64,000 nt of DNA from Diphasiastrum complanatum. Lineage: Eukaryota; Streptophyta; Lycopodiopsida; Lycopodiales; Lycopodiaceae. The notes below the pieces were generated by a model, which had not been told where the DNA came from, did not search any database, and saw only the letters and a program-made list of their open reading frames with translations. The position numbers were made by a program, and so were the translations under genes. The stretch is from the NCBI GenBank assembly GCA_029204225.1, contig CM055098.1, forward strand, positions 17,701,303-17,765,302, in the 5' to 3' direction. Positions 13,433 to 24,519 of the stretch are shown here, piece by piece (within the stretch, counting starts at the first letter, position 1; every line of letters starts with the position of its first letter).

Positions 13433-13720
13433 TTAATCTGGATCCGTGAATGCCTTGATCTTTAGACTAAGCAATGCACAAAATTCGTTGTGTGCATTAA
13501 CACTTAATGCCTTCGTGAATATATCTGCAACCATGTCCTGCGTTCTACAGTACGTTAAGCTCACTTCCTTGTTGAGAACCTTGCCCCTCGTTGAGAACCT
13601 TGTTGAGAACCTTGCTTACTCCTAGAGTGAAATTTAGGGTTGGTCGATAAGGTAATAGCACTCTGATTATCACAGAATAAAATTGTGGGGTTGTACTTGT
13701 GACCTCATATGATGATGGGT
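13433..13720 (-). pseudogene. Copia RNase H C-terminal remnant with polypurine tract
   Basis: On the minus strand the RNase H wording ILFCDNQSAITLSTNPKFHS (about 13630-13700) is followed by an interruption. Then comes LTYCRTQDMVADIFTKALS (about 13500-13558), ending in a stop at 13433-13435. Immediately downstream in element orientation is a purine-rich tract (AAGGGGGGGGGGGAGGG, 13419-13433), as expected just before a Copia 3' LTR. The usual stretch between the two parts (the HIE..FVRE segment) is missing. In its place is a short tandem repeat of GTTGAGAACCTT-like units at 13572-13617. The rest of the element was not found. Confidence 0.8.
13572..13617. repeat. Short GTTGAGAACCTT tandem repeat
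   Basis: Three imperfect units of TTGTTGAGAACCTTG type sit in the middle of the Copia RNase H remnant and replace roughly 20-30 codons of it. Confidence 0.8.
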
Positions 13721-15247
13721 GGATGGACAACTCATGTGACTAATTTTGTATTTGGGTTTTTGTGAGCTTCTCATGATAAGATTTTCTAACATGACTTGAT
13801 TTGTCTCAATACTAATATTAAAAATCAACTTCATATCTTGTTTTGTTCTATGGTCATTGATTATTTATCAAATTCAACAATATATTGAATTTACAAGACG
13901 GGTCCACTAAGTTTTACTTTGAAAGAATGTCAAAACTAGATACCACATAGAAGCTCTATCAAAAGATATACTCTAGAAAAAGTTTGGTAAATTGACTACT
14001 TGAAATGGTGGCTCTAGAAAGGCTTATTTTATTCAATTGCCCATTTGCATTATCACATTAAAATAAACATTCATGTCAAAAATTGTAACGGTGTTTAAGA
14101 ATTATAATCCATGTGTTTAAAAGGAGGGTTACCAACTTGACATAATGAATGACTGCAACTTTGCCATCTAGAAAAATGCATTATGCTATTGAGCTTATGT
14201 TTAGTACACTTACTGCATGGATACATGAAACACATGTATGCTAAATGCTCATGTGTGCCACATAGCCCTAATTTGTCTAAAGGAAACACTTAAGAAATCA
14301 AAGCCCCTATATTTTTGTTGCATAGATTTGTGCTTGATCTTCAAGAGGCGTGTTGTAGAATGAAGAGTATGATTCTCAAACACAATTGAGCGAGGTTGTG
14401 GTTTTGAGTTGCAAGAATGTTTTGTAAAAGAACCTTTAAGGTATTTGACCTAAAAAATTTGTAGGCCAAACATGGCATCTTGGGAGTATACTTGTGCTCT
14501 TAACACAAGTGCCCACATTATCAAGAGCCCAATCATTTCTAAGTTGCTCATTCTTGCTTATCGTCAGACTACCTAGAGTATAGTCTATCATCATTGCTTA
14601 TATGAACTAGACTGGAATTGATTTCCATCACCTCAGAGGAGATCATCTATGAAAGATCGTTATAACACTCTTGTCCCCATAGTCTCTGTCATTTTTAAAG
14701 ATGTAGCAACATGCAAATTGGAATAAAATTTAGGTAAACTTGCCAATTGAATTATTGTTCTTTACATTGTTCGAACTAATCCAAGACATCATTTTCAACA
14801 TTCTTTTGTAATCATGTTGTTTGAAAGACATGCCTTGCCACATGTTGGATGAAATTCAATGGCAACAATATATGGCATTAAAGATAGAGTTACTACTTGC
14901 ATTATAATTATTGTTATGCACTCAGCATTGTAGTCACCTTACTAGTGTCTAATCCAATAAAAGGCTTTTTGTTGATGATCTGGTTTGGAAGGAAAGTTAC
15001 AAAAAAAATTCAAAATTTAAGATGTTAGTTTAAGATTTTTCCTTTTACAAATCATATGTAAGTTGGGCAACATAATGTTGACTAGCCTACAAAGTCACAT
15101 AAAGGAAAGAATGTACTTAGGACTGAAAAGTTCTCAAACTAGCAATTGCAAACATGTTATGTATTAGAACTATGGCAAATTGTCATAAATTTGAAAATTT
15201 ACAACCTAGCCACTACAAGTGCTAGTTAACCGTGAGGTTTTTCTTTT
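13721..15247. other. No gene recognised
   Basis: AT-rich sequence without a convincing frame. A 64-codon cysteine-rich minus-strand frame at 14095-14289 is not assignable. The 5-base target duplication of Copia element 1 (TTCCC in element orientation) is at 15248-15252. Confidence 0.5.
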
Positions 15248-15252
15248 GGGAA

Positions 15253-15939
15253 TGTAAAGTTTTAGCTCGTGTGAGCTTTCCATCACACCTTTGAAGGATC
15301 TTGTGAGGTGTTGTGATTGCACATGAATGATCAAACAACAATCTTACTTGACAATTCAAGACAAGAGCACAAAAGCATATCATAGACTCAAAAAACTAAG
15401 TACTCACTATGAGAGATAATGTTCAAAAAATTTTCTAAGTGTTTACTATCAAGAAAACTCTACTATCAAGAAAACTCCTTGCTCTCGGGTAGAGAGAGAA
15501 TGTACAAGAAGAAGCTCTCTAATAGAGAGAGAAACCTCAATTCTCATCGAAATTACAATATGAAAAACTAGCCTAATTCTTACATGATGAGGCTCAAGTT
15601 CTAAGGTGGATTTGCATGTGATCAATGGTTGATTCACAACTCTTAGTTAACTCTTCTTTCATAGATCCATATGCCAAACTACATGCATGATGTTGCATGG
15701 ATTGCATGTCATTTTCCTAGATGAACTAGACATGTGTAAATCATGTATGCCAAAATGTTGCATTCTACCTAACTTTGCATGTCATTTTGCATGCTAACAC
15801 AACTAAATCCATCTAACACAAACTCGATCTATTCTACAAGGTCATGTGCTCAATTCACGTACGCTAATTATGTACAATGGAATAAAGTGAGCATACCCCC
15901 AAAGTCAACATAGAAAGATATGTTTTACCATTTTTCATA
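15253..15939 (-). mobile_element. Copia element 1, 3' LTR
   Basis: Long terminal repeat of a minus-strand Copia element. It is matched over almost its whole length by the plus-oriented copy at 24520-25189. It begins TATGAAAAATGG where the partner has TGTGAAAGAAGG, and ends ..AACTTTACA. In element orientation it is preceded by a short purine stretch (AAGGAG) and follows the RNase H stop codon by only about 15 bases. It is followed by TTCCC, which matches TTCCT in front of the other LTR with one change, supporting one insertion event. A short open frame inside it is not a gene. Confidence 0.9.
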
Positions 15940-15954
15940 CTCCTTAAAATATAT

Positions 15955-17225
15955 CTATCTAGTCACCATGGACTTTGAGATTAAGCCAAGATTTGATCTC
16001 ATCTTGAAAAACATGTTCTTGAGCAATGGTTTTTTGAGTAGATCTGCAATACAAGATGATGATTCAACATGCTCCAACAAGATCTCTCTCCCAATCGCTT
16101 TCTCTCTTACAAAGTGGTGTGCTACCTCAATGTGTTTGCTTCTTGCATGAAATGTAGGATTTTTTGAAAGAGCTTGAGCCGAAATGTTATCATTCTTGAT
16201 AATAGGTAGGTCTTCATCTTCAATGCACTTTAGCTCTATGAGTAGCCTCTTAATCCATAGGACTTCCTTTGCGGTAGTTGTAAGAGCTTTGTACTCTGCT
16301 TCACAAGATGACAAAGATATAGTAGCTCGCTTCTTGGATAACCAAGAAACTAGATTTTCTCCAATAAAAACTGTGTATGTAGTTGTGGATTTTCTATCCA
16401 CTTTGTCTCCTGCAAAATCTGAGTCTGAAAATGCAACCAATGTTAGATCTTCACCTTTATAGATCAATCCATAGTCTAAGGTGGAAGATACATATCTCAA
16501 GACTCTTTGTGCCAAGTTCCAATGACAAATCTTTGGATATTGCATGAATTGGCTTAATTTGTGCACACTGAAGCTTAAATCTGGCCTAGTTAGAGTTAAC
16601 CAAATGAGGGAGCCAATAAGACTCCTAAAAAGAGTGGTGTCCTCAAAGGATCTTTCATCCTCTATTATAGGATCTTTTACAATATGCTCCATTGGAGTAT
16701 CTATGCCCTTACACTTTTCCATTTGAAATTTTTTAAGCATGGAAAGAGCATATCTAGATTGACTTATGAAAGCATGATCTTTCCAAAAATCGATTTCTAG
16801 GCCTAAGATGTAGTGAAAAAGTCCTAGATCCTATATTTTGAATTCACTACCAAATGCACATTTTGTTTTCTCAACTAGCTCCAAATTATTTCCAGATTAT
16901 GTCATCTACATAAATAAGAAGAATAACTAAAGAATTATTTACAAACTTAATGTACAATGAAGGATCATAATCACTAAGATGAAATCCGAGTGATATGAGA
17001 AATGAGTTTAGCCTTGCATACCAAGACCTTGGTGCTTGTTTAAGTCCATAAATACTTTTAAACAAAAGATATACTTTTGCTTCTTCGCCAACGTTCACAA
17101 ATCCAGGTGGTTGCTCCATGTAAATCTTCTCCTCAAGATATCCATTGAGAAAAGCATTAGATACATCAAGTTGAAACATCTTCCAATTGTGATAACATGC
17201 AAGTGAAATGAGAATTCTTATAGGT
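15955..17225 (-). pseudogene. Copia element 1 reverse transcriptase-RNase H (broken)
   Basis: Read on the minus strand, the reverse transcriptase begins at 17225 with PIRILISLACYHNW, then MFQLDVSNAFLNGYLEEKI, GLKQAPRSWYARL and the catalytic YVDDI (near 16892). There is a gap or frameshift around 16740-16890. The connection and RNase H follow in one frame at 15955-16740: GIDTPM, RSLIGSLIWLTLTRPDLSFS, VSWLSKKRATISLSSCEAEY and HARSKHIEVAHHFVRE, with the stop close to the LTR. The RT is cut at 17225 by the start of element 2. The missing N-terminal part of the polyprotein lies, in opposite orientation, at 25.4-26.1 kb. Confidence 0.9.
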
Positions 17226-17671
17226 TGTAAAAATTGTCAACATATCCTAGCTAGTTTGAGGCCTAAATTGGCAATTTTTGTACATAGTTTTGGATCTAAC
17301 CTTTCACACATGTAAAAAAAGCCTAGATACTTTTATTTTAGTATATATTTCATGTTGAAGAAGTCTCAAACTTCAAGACCTTCGAAATGACACCAAAATC
17401 ATGTTATTTGGACATATAGGCCAAAATTGGCTATTTTAAACTACTAGTGCCCTAGAATTGGGTCCTAAATTCTAGAGAGAGGAGAGAGAGTAATATCTCT
17501 CACCTATATTAGACTGAAATTCGTGGAGAACAGGTTGGAGAAACTTATTGTATTGTTGAGAGAGATCAATAGATCATTGTCACTGTTTCTTCCTCCATTG
17601 AGAGCATTGCTTTGTGTATTGTCTTCAAGATTTTGTGTATGATCTTAAGAGGTTTCCAAAAGTGGTAGGCT
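17226..17671 (+). mobile_element. Copia element 2, 5' LTR (at least this much)
   Basis: It begins TGTAAAAATTGTCAAC exactly where the RT of element 1 is interrupted. Positions 17226-17373 are matched by 21954-22101 (148 bases each), and 17377-17671 by the reverse complement of 26189-26483 (295 bases each). The 3' end of the LTR and the primer site are uncertain. A TGGTATGC sequence about 30 bases past 17671 may be a decayed initiator-Met primer site. Direct TAGGT lies at 17221-17225, but no matching duplication was found on the other side. Confidence 0.85.
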
Positions 17672-18405
17672 ACTGTTGTAGGGCTGGTATGCTCTTGTTT
17701 TTTGGCTGTCATCAGTACCTTTTATTAGCCTCTTTTGTCTCTTGAATGCTTTGTCAAGTTCATGTGTATCAAAAGGTAGCATTAGGATGCTTTGCCATTT
17801 CTAGCTTTTGTAGCTTGTTGTGCAAAGATCTTAGCCAGGTTGAGGAACATTCTCATGTGAAGTGATCTTAGATCTACATCTAAACACCAAGATTTGACAA
17901 GCTAGTGAAGCTAGTCTTGTGATTCACTAAGTGTGCTCTTCTTTCACCTCTAAAGCTTGTACTTATCACTTGCTGGAGTTTATAAACTTTTAGAAGTGTG
18001 GTTTACATGTGGTTTTACAAGTTGAATCAATATCTTAGTGTGTTGATCATATGTTGATCAAGTTTGTTCAATTCTAGGTATTCTTGGCAGCCTAGTCTTT
18101 TGTATTTTCTAAGAATGCAAGTAGCTCTTCACACCATAACTTGATTTGGTCACTTGCTGGAAAGTTTGAGAGCTTAAGCAAGAGTGTGTTCAGGTTGGTT
18201 TGAGTTTGTAATCCATTCTTAGTGTGTGCAAAGTGTTGCATGTGTTTCAGTCTTCCTTTCTATGCTTGGAAGCCATCCAGGTTCAAGGTAGAAGTGTTTT
18301 AGGGTCCTAGATCTTCTGAGATCTTCTTATCCATCATTTTTTGAGAGGAAAGTGAGTGCTAGGTGCATTAGGACAGAGCCTAAAAGTTGAAGAATCATTA
18401 TATTC

Positions 18406-19250
18406 ATGGCTTCCAATGGTGGGATCATGTTAGAAACTAATGATAGGTTGAGTTCATCAAACTACTCTACCTGGAAAGTGAGGATGGAATCCTTACTTGA
18501 GTTGAATGAACTCATGGACATAGTTGCAGGAACTGAAGAGAGACCACCCACAGTTCAAGAGCAACAAAGGTTTGATAAGAAGGCTAAAAGGGCTCTTCAT
18601 ATCATTAAAATGAATGTTACCAATGAACTTCTCAAGGAAGTTGTAAAAGTCAAAGTGCAAGTGAGGCGTGGAATGCCTTGAAGAAGCTCTTTGAATCAAA
18701 GTCCGCATCTAGGGTATTGACCCTAAGGAGGCAAATATTTTCTAGTAGGCAAAGAGAGGGAGAAAGTGCTCATGCATTTGTCTTGCGGGTTAGGTCCTTA
18801 AGTGATGATCTAGCATGCATTGATGAAAGCATAAAGATGGTGAAATAGTCCAGGTTATGTTGAATGGTTTGCTAGATGAACATGCTAACCTTGTGCAAAG
18901 TTTTGTCATTCAAAGAGTCTTGCCAAGTGTGGTTGACTTGCAAGAAATCTTATTGGCTGAAGAACATAGGTTGCAATCAAAGCTTGATGGTGCATCCTTG
19001 CAAGGTGGAGGTGAAGAGGCTTTTTTCACAAAAGGCAAAGTCAAAGGAAAAGGTAAAGGCAAAGGGAAATGGTCCAAAGTTGGTAACTCGGATCATGATG
19101 ATCACTCTTCCTCCTCCTCTTCTACAAGTGCTTTTATTGTGGGATAAAAGGTCATTTTGCAAATGAATGTCATAAGAAGCAAAATAATGAAGGTAGCAAG
19201 CAAAACAACTTTTGTACTTCTAATGAGGATCTAGATTCTTGTGATTCTCT
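18406..19250 (+). pseudogene. Copia element 2 gag, frameshifted
   Basis: Gag of a Ty1/Copia element. The start reads MASNGGIMLETNDRL..NYSTWKVRMESLL, typical of plant Copia gag (UBN2/DUF4219-like head). A frameshift near 18660 moves the frame to EAWNALKKLFESKS, then REGESAHAFVLRVRSLSDDL and a lysine/glycine-rich basic tract (KGKVKGKGKGKGKW). A second frameshift precedes a CCHC zinc knuckle (CFYCGIKGHFANEC, near 19127-19170). Three reading frames are needed, so this copy cannot make a complete Gag. Confidence 0.85.
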
Positions 19251-19251
19251 C

Positions 19252-21252
19252 ATGATGTGTTCTTCAAGTCTAATGTCAAGTAGAAGTGACAAGGATTCAT
19301 GGTGGATAGATAGTGGATCTAGTTCACACATGACTAGTCACAAGGAGTTCTTTACTTCTTTGATTACTTATGTTGGAACCAAGAAAGTGGTTCACATGCC
19401 AAATGGTGGTGAGTGTATGATCAAAGGTATTGGCTCAATTCCTATTTGCCTTTCTACTAATAGGAATGCAAGGCTTGATGCTGTTCTTTACATTCCTTCA
19501 CTTTCAAGGAATTTGCTAAGTGTTGGTCAAATGTTAAAGAAAGGGTACAAGACAAAGTTTGTTGGGGATGTTTGCTTCATTACTAAGGGAGATGTCTTGA
19601 TTGCTAGGGGCAATATACAAGGTAGACTTTACAAGCTTGATGCATTTGTTATGTCTAACAAGAGGAATGAAATGGATGTTGGTGGTTCTCTCAACTTTCA
19701 AAAGTCAATTCTTAGCATCAATAAGATTGGTAGATCTTATGCAAAGTCTAAAGAGCTTCCTTATGCTAGATCTAGGTTGAGATCTAATGAGCTTCTTGGA
19801 GATAGTTATTGTTGTGCTAACTTGGCAATTTTTGGTGAATCTATGATCAATGTTTTGGATCCATTGGATCTTGAAGATGGACTAGTGCTACCTACTAGTC
19901 AAATGGAGTCATGTGGTGCTAAATTAGTATCATGTTTAAACTCTTCTACTGATAGATTTCCAAGTCTTGGTGGCTCTTCAATGGAACTACATGGCAAGTG
20001 CAAAAATGAAAAAGGTAAGAAGGAAGCTAACTTCATCAATGGAGGTGATGAAAACTCTTCTTTGGAAATGGTTGTTGCTAATGACTTATTTACTCATTTG
20101 GAAAGAGATGGTGCTTTGAGCATGTTTGAAAAAAAAGTCTCTTTTGCATCTTTATGTGATGAGTCCAAGAAAGTCATTTGTGCAACAAGTGGCATCACAT
20201 GTATTCATAAAGAAAGTAAATCAAAAGGTTCTATCATGATACTTGGTGAGGAAGATCTCAAGTCAAAAGGGAGAGATGAATGTGAAGTGCTCAAAGTAGG
20301 ATGTACTTTGAATGATGCTTTTGTGAATGATAGTGAGGGTTCATTATCATTACCTATATCATCGATTAGAAGTCCAGGTTTGACAAGAAAAAGTACTTCA
20401 ATCATTCTTATGTTGAAGGTACTTTGTATTCTTTTCATGGCTTCTAATGTTCGAGATTCTTCCATTTCTTATGATGCAACTATCAAGAGGGAGATTGCTA
20501 ACTTTTGTGGTGTGATCATTAAGAGGAAGTATTGTGAAGGAAAGGGCAAAGGAAGAGTGACTCTTGGGAAGATCCAAGGCATGGATCTTACATCTATTCA
20601 TGAACTCAGAGGATGCTATGATTGTGGTGGAATGTTCATGCATGATCAAGATGGCAAAAGGTTGGATGAAGAAGACTACACAAAGCAACTCAAGTGGCAA
20701 TTTCTTCAAGGCAAGGAAGATCTCATTGGTGAGCTCATTGAGGCTTGGTTTGAACTCAAATGGGCTGGTTTGATTAGGTTTGATACTCAACTTCATCTAC
20801 TCTACTTCATGTTGGATAGAATTGTAGAAATCTATCTTTTGGTCTATGATGGTAACATTGTTTTCACTAACTATAGTGAAAGGTTGAAATCAAGCAATGA
20901 TGATATCTTGTGGGATGTTAATCATGTGTTTGAGAGGGAGTATCTTCAGAGGTTCAGATTTGAAGATGTTTATAAATGCAAAGTCCTTGATGTTTTTTTG
21001 GAAGATCAAGATGTTGATCTTGAATTGATTCATCAACACCAAGAGGCAAGTAGCAATTGGAAGCTAGTCAAAAGCATCAAAGGGGAGCCACATGGGCAAA
21101 GCATTTTGGATCTGTTTTTACAGGTTCAAGTAAGGTTTTTGGAGCAGCAAGGAAGTGTCCTTTTACTCTACCTTACTTGTTTAATCTCATGTATGAACAT
21201 TGTCATGTCAATGTGTTGGAAGTGTCAAAATTCAATGAAACTAATTCCATAG
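19252..21252 (+). CDS. Element 2 protease fused to a long unassigned ORF
   Basis: A 666-codon open frame. Residues about 20-135 are a normal Copia aspartic protease and linker: DSWWIDSGSSSHMTS with catalytic DSG, then VLYIPSLSRNLLSVGQM and GRLYKLDAFV. In ordinary Copia elements the LWHKRLGH pre-integrase motif, the integrase DDE core and then RT follow. Here, from about residue 145 (nucleotide 19690), none of these appear. The roughly 500 further residues (CYDCGGMFMHDQDGKRL, IRFDTQLHLLYFMLDR and others) match no retrotransposon domain I know. No transmembrane or coiled-coil pattern stands out. A related piece occurs at about 55.02-55.15 kb in another element. Staying open for 2 kb while gag has decayed suggests coding constraint or recent origin. 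It could be a captured host gene or a lineage-specific retrotransposon protein. Confidence 0.8.
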   Translation: MMCSSSLMSSRSDKDSWWIDSGSSSHMTSHKEFFTSLITYVGTKKVVHMPNGGECMIKGIGSIPICLSTNRNARLDAVLYIPSLSRNLLSVGQMLKKGYKTKFVGDVCFITKGDVLIARGNIQGRLYKLDAFVMSNKRNEMDVGGSLNFQKSILSINKIGRSYAKSKELPYARSRLRSNELLGDSYCCANLAIFGESMINVLDPLDLEDGLVLPTSQMESCGAKLVSCLNSSTDRFPSLGGSSMELHGKCKNEKGKKEANFINGGDENSSLEMVVANDLFTHLERDGALSMFEKKVSFASLCDESKKVICATSGITCIHKESKSKGSIMILGEEDLKSKGRDECEVLKVGCTLNDAFVNDSEGSLSLPISSIRSPGLTRKSTSIILMLKVLCILFMASNVRDSSISYDATIKREIANFCGVIIKRKYCEGKGKGRVTLGKIQGMDLTSIHELRGCYDCGGMFMHDQDGKRLDEEDYTKQLKWQFLQGKEDLIGELIEAWFELKWAGLIRFDTQLHLLYFMLDRIVEIYLLVYDGNIVFTNYSERLKSSNDDILWDVNHVFEREYLQRFRFEDVYKCKVLDVFLEDQDVDLELIHQHQEASSNWKLVKSIKGEPHGQSILDLFLQVQVRFLEQQGSVLLLYLTCLISCMNIVMSMCWKCQNSMKLIP

Positions 21253-21785
21253 TTTTGCATCTTGTGGATCTTGGAGATGGAATAGTTATCAGTGCTGGTT
21301 TTTATGACCAAGTACATGCATTCATTCAAATCTTGAAAGATATTGAAGTGGTCAGTATGTTTACTTTTGAGCAAATTTCAAGATCTAGCATTCAAGTGTT
21401 GGCAAATTGGCAAATTGTTGACAATGTAGGATCAAGGGTTGTATGCAAATCTTGTGGAGATACTTCAAGTATTTCAAGTTCAAGTTTTTCTCATTCAAAT
21501 GGAGCAGAGAACACATCATTTTGGCATTCATTCACTCATGGGCTTTCATGGATTGGAGATCTACAAAGGCAAGGTGGTGATGGAGGACAGATACATGGTG
21601 CATTCACTATGGGCATAATGGAATGTGGAGGAGGCATGCAAACACTTGTTGGTTACTTTCACTTACAACTTGTTTGCTGCTGTTTTACAGATAATTCAAA
21701 GGTGGATACATGGAGGAATCATTACATTATGATTCTATGTTCTTTACATCTATCTTGTTCACCATTCTATGTAAAATTGATGTAA
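21057..21785 (+). CDS. Continuation of the unassigned ORF in another frame
   Basis: A 242-codon frame overlaps the end of the preceding one. Around 21060-21250 the preceding frame turns hydrophobic and repetitive, whereas this frame gives balanced, protein-like sequence (FNLMYEHCHVNVLEVSKF, LVDLGDGIVISAGFYDQVHA, VVCKSCGDTSS). I infer that one frameshift joins the two into a single product of roughly 900 codons including protease. A CKSC pair is the only metal-ligand-like feature. No family is recognised. The remaining 170 bases to the 3' LTR hold the polypurine tract GAAAAGGGAG (21944-21953). Confidence 0.5.
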   Translation: MEASQKHQRGATWAKHFGSVFTGSSKVFGAARKCPFTLPYLFNLMYEHCHVNVLEVSKFNETNSIVLHLVDLGDGIVISAGFYDQVHAFIQILKDIEVVSMFTFEQISRSSIQVLANWQIVDNVGSRVVCKSCGDTSSISSSSFSHSNGAENTSFWHSFTHGLSWIGDLQRQGGDGGQIHGAFTMGIMECGGGMQTLVGYFHLQLVCCCFTDNSKVDTWRNHYIMILCSLHLSCSPFYVKLM

Positions 21786-21953
21786 GAAATAGTGAAGCAT
21801 CCTATATGGACACTATTATCTATATCAATTATGTTGTACTTCACATTGTACATATTAGAACACTTGAGAAGAGATCTATTATCATGATGGAGATCATTCT
21901 TAGCTTGGAGCAAATTAGTGTTGTAAAACTAGCAAGTTAATTTGAAAAGGGAG

Positions 21954-22101
21954 TGTGAAAATTATCAACATTTCCTAGCTAGTTTGAGGCCTAAATTGGC
22001 AATTTTTGTACATAGTTTTGGATCTAACCTTTCACATGTGTGAAAGAGACCGAGATACTTTTATTTTAGTATATATTTCATGTTGAAGAAGTCTCAAACT
22101 T
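21954..22101 (+). mobile_element. Copia element 2, 3' LTR, first part
   Basis: It begins TGTGAAAATTATCAAC directly after the polypurine tract and matches the first 148 bases of the 5' LTR. Similarity stops abruptly at 22101. The remainder of the LTR is found inverted at 26189-26483, and only three bases (CAA at 17374-17376 of the 5' LTR) are unaccounted for between the two parts. Confidence 0.9.
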
Positions 22102-22523
22102 TGTTATTTTATTTATAGTAGTCTATTTTTGAAAGTCATATGACCATCGGAACGAGCTTATAAAAAAATATCTCAATTTGAAATATTTTAGAGACATGAC
22201 CATTTCTAATTTGTCGTCACCTGTGAAATTTCTTGCATGAATGATATTGGGGCCTCTTTGATGAGGCTTTCCACCATATTTCACTAATTATGAAAAATCT
22301 GAGCAAAAAATGTCAAATACATATCAATTCATATTCTTTTCAATTCAAAACTATGAGCTTTTAACATCAAGCTAATGATGAACATGTTTGATTTTGCTGA
22401 AAAGTATAGGGGTGTAAAATGAAAGTCAATTTTTTTTAATCTACTTGCAGTACATTCTATTTCAATAATTGTTCTATGGTTTATGCCATTTCACTAATTC
22501 TATATGCCACAATAAGAATGTAG

Positions 22524-23629
22524 CTTGGAAACCCGTTCCGACTCTTTTGGGTCGGAACATACTGTACTACTGCACCGTTCGTTCCGGAACGTACTGGGTC
22601 GGAACGGTTTTTTTTTTCTTGTCTATATGGTGTTATTTGAAATTGGAATTTGTATTAGGAAGGCTTTGGATCCAACTATAGCTAATGTGTTTTTGTTAAG
22701 GTAGAAGAGATTCAGAACTATCCTCACAATAAATTTCAGTTCGGGCGATCGTAAAATAGAGATAGGTCGGGTGGAACAGGGGATAGATGAAATACAAGTG
22801 GTTGTAGTGCAATCATTATATGTAATCAGCAATGTAGAGTAGCAGGTGCATGCAATAAATCCTGCAAGGGAGATTGTGAATGAGGTGGAACAAATGACTG
22901 AGAGGAGAATCTTGGATAGTGTGGATCTATCTGTGGGTTCTCTAGTGGTGGGAGTGAGGAATTGCTATGATGGAAGGAATTTTGCAACCAAGATAACCTG
23001 TAGAAGTATAATGCATAGAACTGCGATCAACTATAGAACCAGAACCAAAATGCAGCCCGCGTTTCGGAACGTGATCCGGGATTTCCCATTAGGGTTTCCC
23101 AGAACTCAATTTTTTTTTGTTTTTCTAATTTCAAACCTGCCAATATGGGGTATCATGTGAAAGGATTTCAAAAGAGCGGTTCTATTGCTTGGTTTCAGAT
23201 AGCTAACCCCCAACATTTGCTAGTCAATTTATCAGATACTAAAGCAAATTGGTTTTGCAGATACGGATTTGCAGATATAACATCGGCTAATCATTTCATT
23301 TGTATTTGCCTCAGTATTTCTGCCGCTATTCATTGGTCATTTGGATTGCAACCCCCTCCACAATGACAAAAAAATTTGCAAATTTTTTTGCGATATGGGA
23401 TAGAGTTTCTGGTCCCGGATCGCTGGCGATCCGGATCGTTTTTGCAGCGGATCGCAATCAGCTGCAACACAGACCAGAACCCAATCCCAAATGGAAGCCA
23501 AATGTAGAGAAGGCTTAGTTGCCCGTTCTGTCTCTAACCTCTCAGGATATGGTTTTTTTTTTTCTTTGTAAAATAAAATGTATTTTTTAATATTTTTTTG
23601 GGAGTCCCGTTCCGAAACGGGCAACTAAG
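22524..23629. mobile_element. Non-autonomous hAT-type element with 8-bp target duplication
   Basis: The 1106-base element is flanked by identical 8-base repeats GAATGTAG at 22516-22523 and 23630-23637. Its ends are inverted: CTTGGAAACCCGTT on the left, and CTTAGTTGCCCGTT when the right end is read on the other strand. The subterminal regions are rich in self-complementary GTTCCGGAACG and GATCCGGATCG words, and there are T-runs inside. An 8-base duplication plus short inverted ends is the hAT signature. There is no transposase. An extra internal copy of the end sequence (CTTAGTTGCCCGTTC at about 23515) hints at an older nested piece. Confidence 0.8.
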
Positions 23630-24343
23630 GAATGTAGATAACATAAATTTTATGAATTATGTAGAAATGTATGCGATTATTCAAAAAATTTGTACTTCAT
23701 ATGCTTCAAAACTATTGTCTCAAAAGCAATAAGTGTTCTTTATTTGGCTCTCTTGGTCAAATCTCAAAACTGAAGAGGGGAAAAAAGCTTCCTAGTTAAC
23801 AAGAATCTAAGAACTATTTGTGTAGATGAGCATGCATACAACTTTCAATTAAATATTTCTATGTAGATGAGTCTCATGCATACAACTTTTATTTCAGAAG
23901 TCTGGTCCATTTGACTTCAAGCTGATAATAAAATTCTAATGACAAGTAAGCTATTATGTGTAAAACACAGTACTAAGTAAAACATGGTATTGTAAGATGT
24001 GGATATTTATTACCATAAATTATAATGTTTTTTTGATGGATTTTTAATTTTTAACTTTCATATGGACAAAGTAGTATTTTCGTTATAAAAGATTTCAATT
24101 TAGTTCTGGAGAGATAGATCCAACCATTCAAAGTTGCCAATGTCAAATGTTGAAGATAATCGTTAGAACTATATTAAGGGTTTTGATTAGCTCTATCCAT
24201 CAATCCTATGGGTCTTTTCACAAACACTCTTAGAGATGATGCAAAAAATGAGCTAGCTTTTAAATCAAGGTAAAATTGGCCAACTTCAATAATACTTTTA
24301 TAATCATGGTCCAATAACTGCATAGGGGTTCGAGTTGCACTTT

Positions 24344-24361
24344 TGTGTGTGTGTGTGTGTG
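24344..24361. repeat. (GT)n microsatellite
   Basis: Nine GT units in AT-rich sequence between the hAT element and the LTR at 24520. Confidence 0.9.
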
Positions 24362-24519
24362 CACAACAATGTTTTAGTTACAACTCTAGTTGTCAAAAAG
24401 AATAATGAAATGTGGGTTTCATTTCTTGTAACATCAAAATTGGACTTTCTTTTCCATTACTTACTAATGAAATTGTGCATGAAGTCATTACTAGTGCGAT
24501 AAGTGTCATGAATATTCCT

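Noticed and set aside
23337-23624. 95-codon minus-strand frame within the hAT element considered as transposase
   Set aside because: No hAT dimerisation or DDE wording; it covers palindromic-word DNA and poly-T.
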